A model generated the notes under the pieces. The model worked only from the letters and a program-made list of their open reading frames with translations, made no database searches and had not been told where the DNA came from. A program made the position numbers and the translations under genes. 64,000 nt of DNA from Ceratopteris richardii (lineage: Eukaryota; Streptophyta; Polypodiopsida; Polypodiales; Pteridaceae). Positions 60,465 through 64,000 of the stretch are shown here, piece by piece; within the stretch, counting starts at the first letter, position 1, and every line of letters starts with the position of its first letter. The stretch is taken from assembly GCA_020310875.1 (NCBI GenBank), contig CM035444.1, positions 113,843,295 to 113,907,294 on the forward strand, given 5' to 3'.

Positions 60465-62409
60465 TCAGGGCTTTTCTGTATCGTCAGCTGGCTTAAAAAG
60501 TTGTTGCAGTTGAGCGTCATATATAATAGCAGTATCTTCCTTCTTATCTTCTTCTGTTACAGTCATTACCGTACAAACTGTGGGATTCCAGTTATCTACA
60601 ACAGATTGTAGATCAACAGTTCCTAGGGAAATCAAGTCAATGTTATTTTTCAGAAACTCTTCTTCTTCATCATCTGACAATCCATCTAGCATATGGACTG
60701 GTTTTGCGAAATTTGGTCTAGCATGTAGTTCGCAAGGTTGTATAGCATCTAATTTTACAACATATTTATGATTGTTGTCTTTGAAAGTGAGTTCCTGTGC
60801 AGACCAATCTTGTATCACCTTAGCGTGCTTTAGCCAAGGTCGGCCGAAAAGGAGATTATAATCAAGGGTGGATTCCGGTAATTCTAGTATGACAAAGGTC
60901 ATCTTAAATGTGGTACCTTGTAAAGTTATGGGTACATTTCGTACAAGTCCTACGGGATGGACCCTTGATTGGTCAGCCATTCTGACAAAAAACTGAACTG
61001 GTTCGATGTTGGTCGACCCTAACTTTTTACATAATGCAGTAGTAGCAATGTTGACACCAGATCCTCCATCAATTAGTACCTGTGTGATTTTATGATTTTT
61101 ATACCATACCGTAATTAAAGGAACTGAACGATCGATCGTAGAATCAGGTTCCGGTTGCACTGTTGCCGTTGCTGGAATACAAGAAGGCACAGGGCTGAAC
61201 TGTGAATTGTTGCTGAACTCCTAGTACTAATGCAAGTAGCTGGCCCAGAGGCAGAGTGATAGATGCTTTAGATAAAATTTCCCAGGCCTGTTGTGATTGG
61301 GTTGCATGCTCCACCGGTTTTGAAGTTGATGCGTCTTCTGAAGATGATGGGCCTGCTGCGGAATTGGAATCCTGTTGTTGTGTTCCTTCTTCAGTTATTG
61401 GATTCTGGGTCATCGAAATAGGATCTGGGAAGACTGGAGGTTCTGTGGTGGTCCATTGACTAGCCTTGTTGTACATCCTTTGTTGTTCGTGTATACCTGG
61501 TTCAAATAATTCTGCTGCTGGCTGCAGTTGTTTGCCGGAGCGGGTCTGAATTGCTGCAGCTTGCGTTTCCATTGGTGTGATTTGTACCATATTAGCCATT
61601 GGGTTTTGATGTTCCTTCTTCCTCTGATCATACTCAGTTGCATCCTTACAGAATCTTCTAATGTGACCAAATTCACCACAGAAATGACAGCGCGGTGGTG
61701 GCAAATTAGGATTTTCTGGTGCTGGTCCGGCCTGCCAGCGGTTTGCGTTGTAGTTGTTGTTTCTCTGTCCTCTGTAATTTTGATATCCTTGTTGTTGGTT
61801 GTTCCTCATTTGCGGAGGTACATAATGATTGGTTGGTTGTCCTGGTTCCTGTATAATAGCATTGACAGTTGTGGTTCCCTGCACTTTGGCGTTGTATGCA
61901 CAGTTTTCGGTGGTGTGTCCGGCAGTGTTGCAAATAGCACAGAATAATTGATTAAGTGCACAAGTTGCACTAGTATGGCCTGAATTCTTGCATATGATGC
62001 AGTATACTTGTCTGGTCATATCTTCGAAGACATTTTTATTTGTTTTTAACCACTCCAGATCCTCTGTAAATCCGCCAACCTTGTTTTCCAGCTGTAAAGC
62101 CATGGCAATCACTGCGTCGAGCGTCATAGCTCCTACACAGCGTATGATCATAATCTGTTTAAGTTGTGGAGTCAAGCCATTGATAAACCATTGAGTAATA
62201 ACGTCGTCCGGTAGGTTGGCGTGTGCTGGTGGTAACTGCCTTAGATGCGTCCTGAATAGAGTAGCGTACTCCTGTACAGTTTGATTTATCTTCTGCCTAT
62301 TGTTTTGCAGGTAGTCAAAAATTTCGACTGGATTCTTCTTTAGTCTGAATCTCTGCAAAAAGGCATCTCGTAAGATGATTTTGAGAAGCTGTTCATGGTT
62401 CAACATCAC
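60465..62409 (-). pseudogene. Gypsy-A gag and protease region
   Basis: Gag capsid-like sequence ('FRLKKNPVEIFDYLQNNRQ', 'LPDDVITQWFINGLTPQL') runs from 62409. It is followed by three CCHC zinc knuckles (CIICKNSGHTSATC, CAICNTAGHTTENC, CHFCGEFGHIRRFC; about 61.98-61.64 kb), one or two being usual. The retropepsin region carries 'VLIDGGSGVNIAT' (about 61.07 kb). The N-terminal part of gag is missing at the junction with Copia-C. Confidence 0.85.
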
Positions 62410-63660
62410 ATGATGAATATGATGTCTGTTGGTGTTTCAAAATCGAAGAATAATGTCTGGTATGTTGATTCAGGTGCTTCAAATCACATGAACAGTCATG
62501 CGGAATGGTTTAGTACTTTGCAGAAATTGCCAACTCCTGGATATGTTGAAACAGGTGATAACGCATCACACCCTATTGAGCATACAAGAAACATAGCATT
62601 GTCTATGGAGGAAGGGAAACATGTTGTTGATGTGTTGCATGTTCCAAATATAACAAAGAATCTGGTTTCTGTTGGACAAATGGTTCACCAGGGATTACAA
62701 TTCAGGTTCAATGTTGTTGGGTTATATGTAGAAGAATACAAACGGGATCAAAGATTGATTGCTGAAGGAAAAAACTGGGTAGGATGTTCACTTTAAATGT
62801 GAAAATTGTTGAAATGAATGCAGCCATGTTTGCAAAAGGTGCAGGAGTCATTGCTGATATAGACATCTGGCACAAACGGATTGGACATGCAAACTTGCAA
62901 AGGCTAAAATTGATGAAGTCAAAGGAGATTGTCCATGGACTACCAAATTTCAAGGTTGCAGAGATGCAAAAAGTATGTGAAGCATGTCAATTTGGAAAAC
63001 AGTCAAGAGCATCATTTCCACATGACAAGCATGTTAGTGAGAACATACTAGAAATAGTACATACAGATGTTTGGGGTCCTACAAAGACCACATCTATGTT
63101 TGGTTGTATTGCATATGTACATGTTCCAGATGAATTGAGGATGAAGCTTGATCCAAAAGTAGAAAAGTGTATCTTCATTGGATACTCCCTTGAGCAAAAG
63201 GGATATAAATGTTATAACCCACTCACACGGCAGGTGAAAGTGATCAGAGATGTGGTATTTGATGAAATGTCAAGCTTCTATGCAGATGCCAAAGAAGGAC
63301 TGAATCTTGAACCAAATGACAAAGAAAATGCTGAAAAATCAAGTGCAAAATCTCAAGTTTTGAGTGGAATGGATGCATCACCAAGCAATAGTTCTAACTC
63401 AAATCCATGGATTGGAAGATTGCGTGGAAATTTTAGTCCAACAAATTCATCAAATACATCCAAGAAAGGTAAAGAAAAGCTTTCTACTAGTCATGAAACA
63501 TGTGCAGGTTTTCAAGATGTTGATGGAGATTCAAGCGGTTCAAAAAAAGAGTCTTGATGAGGAACTTGTATTGCCCTCTGTGAAGACTCTAGGAGTAAGA
63601 AAGGGGCATGCAGATGATACAAGGAGAAGTGACCTAGAACCATGAAGATCTGGGGAGGAT
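62395..63660 (+). mobile_element. Copia-C: partial Ty1/Copia element
   Basis: Plus-strand traces of protease ('VWYVDSGASNHMNSH'), GAG-pre-integrase ('IWHKRIGHANLQRLKLM', 'CEACQFGKQSRASFPHDK') and the start and end of integrase ('IVHTDVWGP', 'FGCIAYVHVPDELRMKLD'), followed by a Ser/Asn-rich linker. It is related to the Copia-D type rather than Copia-A by these motifs. It lacks gag and the RT-RNase H part in this window, is internally incomplete and is broken. Confidence 0.8.
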
Positions 63661-64000
63661 GCGGAATTCAGTGCTCGCCATTGTGCCTACATTGTTACAT
63701 AAAAACAAGCTCTAAAGTAGTCTTGTGGATTTTATTAATTATTAAAAATGGTATATGGAAGCTTGTGGATCTTATTAGTTATGAAAAATAACATGTGGAG
63801 GCGTTCACATCTCCAAAGTGAGAGAAAAAGTAGATAAAAGTAGATAAAAGTAGAAGGAAAGGAGAGGTGTCTATTTTTAGACAAGGAAGGCGCTTCTGTT
63901 GATAGCCTCTCAATAAAAATAGTGGTTCTCTTAGTGTAGGTGTCCAAATTGAGTGATTCTTGTTGCGTTGCGAAGCTTACAACTTTTATTATATAAGTGG
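63661..64000 (+). other. Right window edge, possible LTR or flank
   Basis: After Copia-C there is AT-rich DNA with a small duplication ('cttgtggat.ttattar.tat', 63722-63800) and a repeated 'agtagataaa'. A TGTT-like start near 63693 could be an LTR running out of the window, but no purine tract or second copy supports it. Confidence 0.3.

Larger units (their letters stand above)
54197..62409 (-). mobile_element. Gypsy-A: Ty3/Gypsy element with extra coding region after pol
   Basis: Minus-strand order from high to low: gag (to 62409), protease, RT-RNase H-integrase, an extra coding region, then an LTR-like block (54197-55074). No LTR is present at the right side, where Copia-C begins abruptly, so the element lacks its 5' part. 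RT has a YLDDF motif and integrase ends without a visible chromodomain. This suggests the non-chromovirus (Tat/Athila, OTA) branch; lineage assignment needs a tree. Pol is one long uninterrupted frame. Overall about two or three breaks plus the missing 5' part were noted. Age cannot be dated without two LTRs, but the intact pol frame suggests it is fairly young. Confidence 0.8.

Overview
This window is nuclear DNA of a flowering plant; the species cannot be named from it. The evidence is one class III (secretory plant) peroxidase gene with the plant three-intron layout, Ty1/Copia and Ty3/Gypsy LTR retrotransposons, several with initiator-Met-tRNA primer sites, an hAT-type DNA transposon, and long CT/GA, TA and TG microsatellites. 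The only convincing host gene is the peroxidase (minus strand, 1112-4576). Everything from about 15.8 kb to the right end is mostly transposon inside transposon.

Layout. 1-117 is the tail of an LTR of the commonest family here, called Copia-A. 831-956 is a CT microsatellite, then the peroxidase gene and its upstream region, which holds a foldback hairpin (4790-5009). A 5.3 kb hAT-type element (5187-10498, 8-bp target duplication) sits about 610 bp upstream of the peroxidase start. 10.5-15.8 kb is non-coding with a 382-bp CT/CCCT microsatellite, a minisatellite of roughly 150 bp period, smaller duplications and a gag fragment.

There are three insertion stacks, each supported by target-site duplications. 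Stack 1: a gag-only Gypsy-like element, LTR-F (15785-24627), contains Copia-A3 (17348-23362), which contains an 882-bp inverted-repeat DNA element (20001-20882). Stack 2: Copia-A2 (25271-39971) contains Copia-D (26085-37036), which contains Copia-A1 (28455-33476); the innermost and outermost are the same family. Stack 3: Copia-B (46061-54196) contains Gypsy-H (47929-53849), whose two outer ends are inverted copies of the same LTR tip. LTR divergence by eye (A1 about 2%, Gypsy-H about 5%, A3 6-7%, A2 and D about 9-10%, LTR-F about 12%) agrees with the nesting order.

The right end holds Gypsy-A (minus, 54197-62409). It keeps a long uninterrupted pol frame and an extra coiled-coil coding region downstream of integrase, where env lies in retroviruses. 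It abuts a partial Copia-C fragment at about 62.4 kb. A 5S-rRNA-like segment lies at 45050-45125. No confident tRNA, rRNA, CRISPR or bacterial-type feature was seen. The most unusual signals are the Gypsy-A env-position region, the inverted end of Gypsy-H, the peroxidase Cys-to-Ala change next to the distal His, the upstream hairpin, and the hAT element with exon-like pieces.
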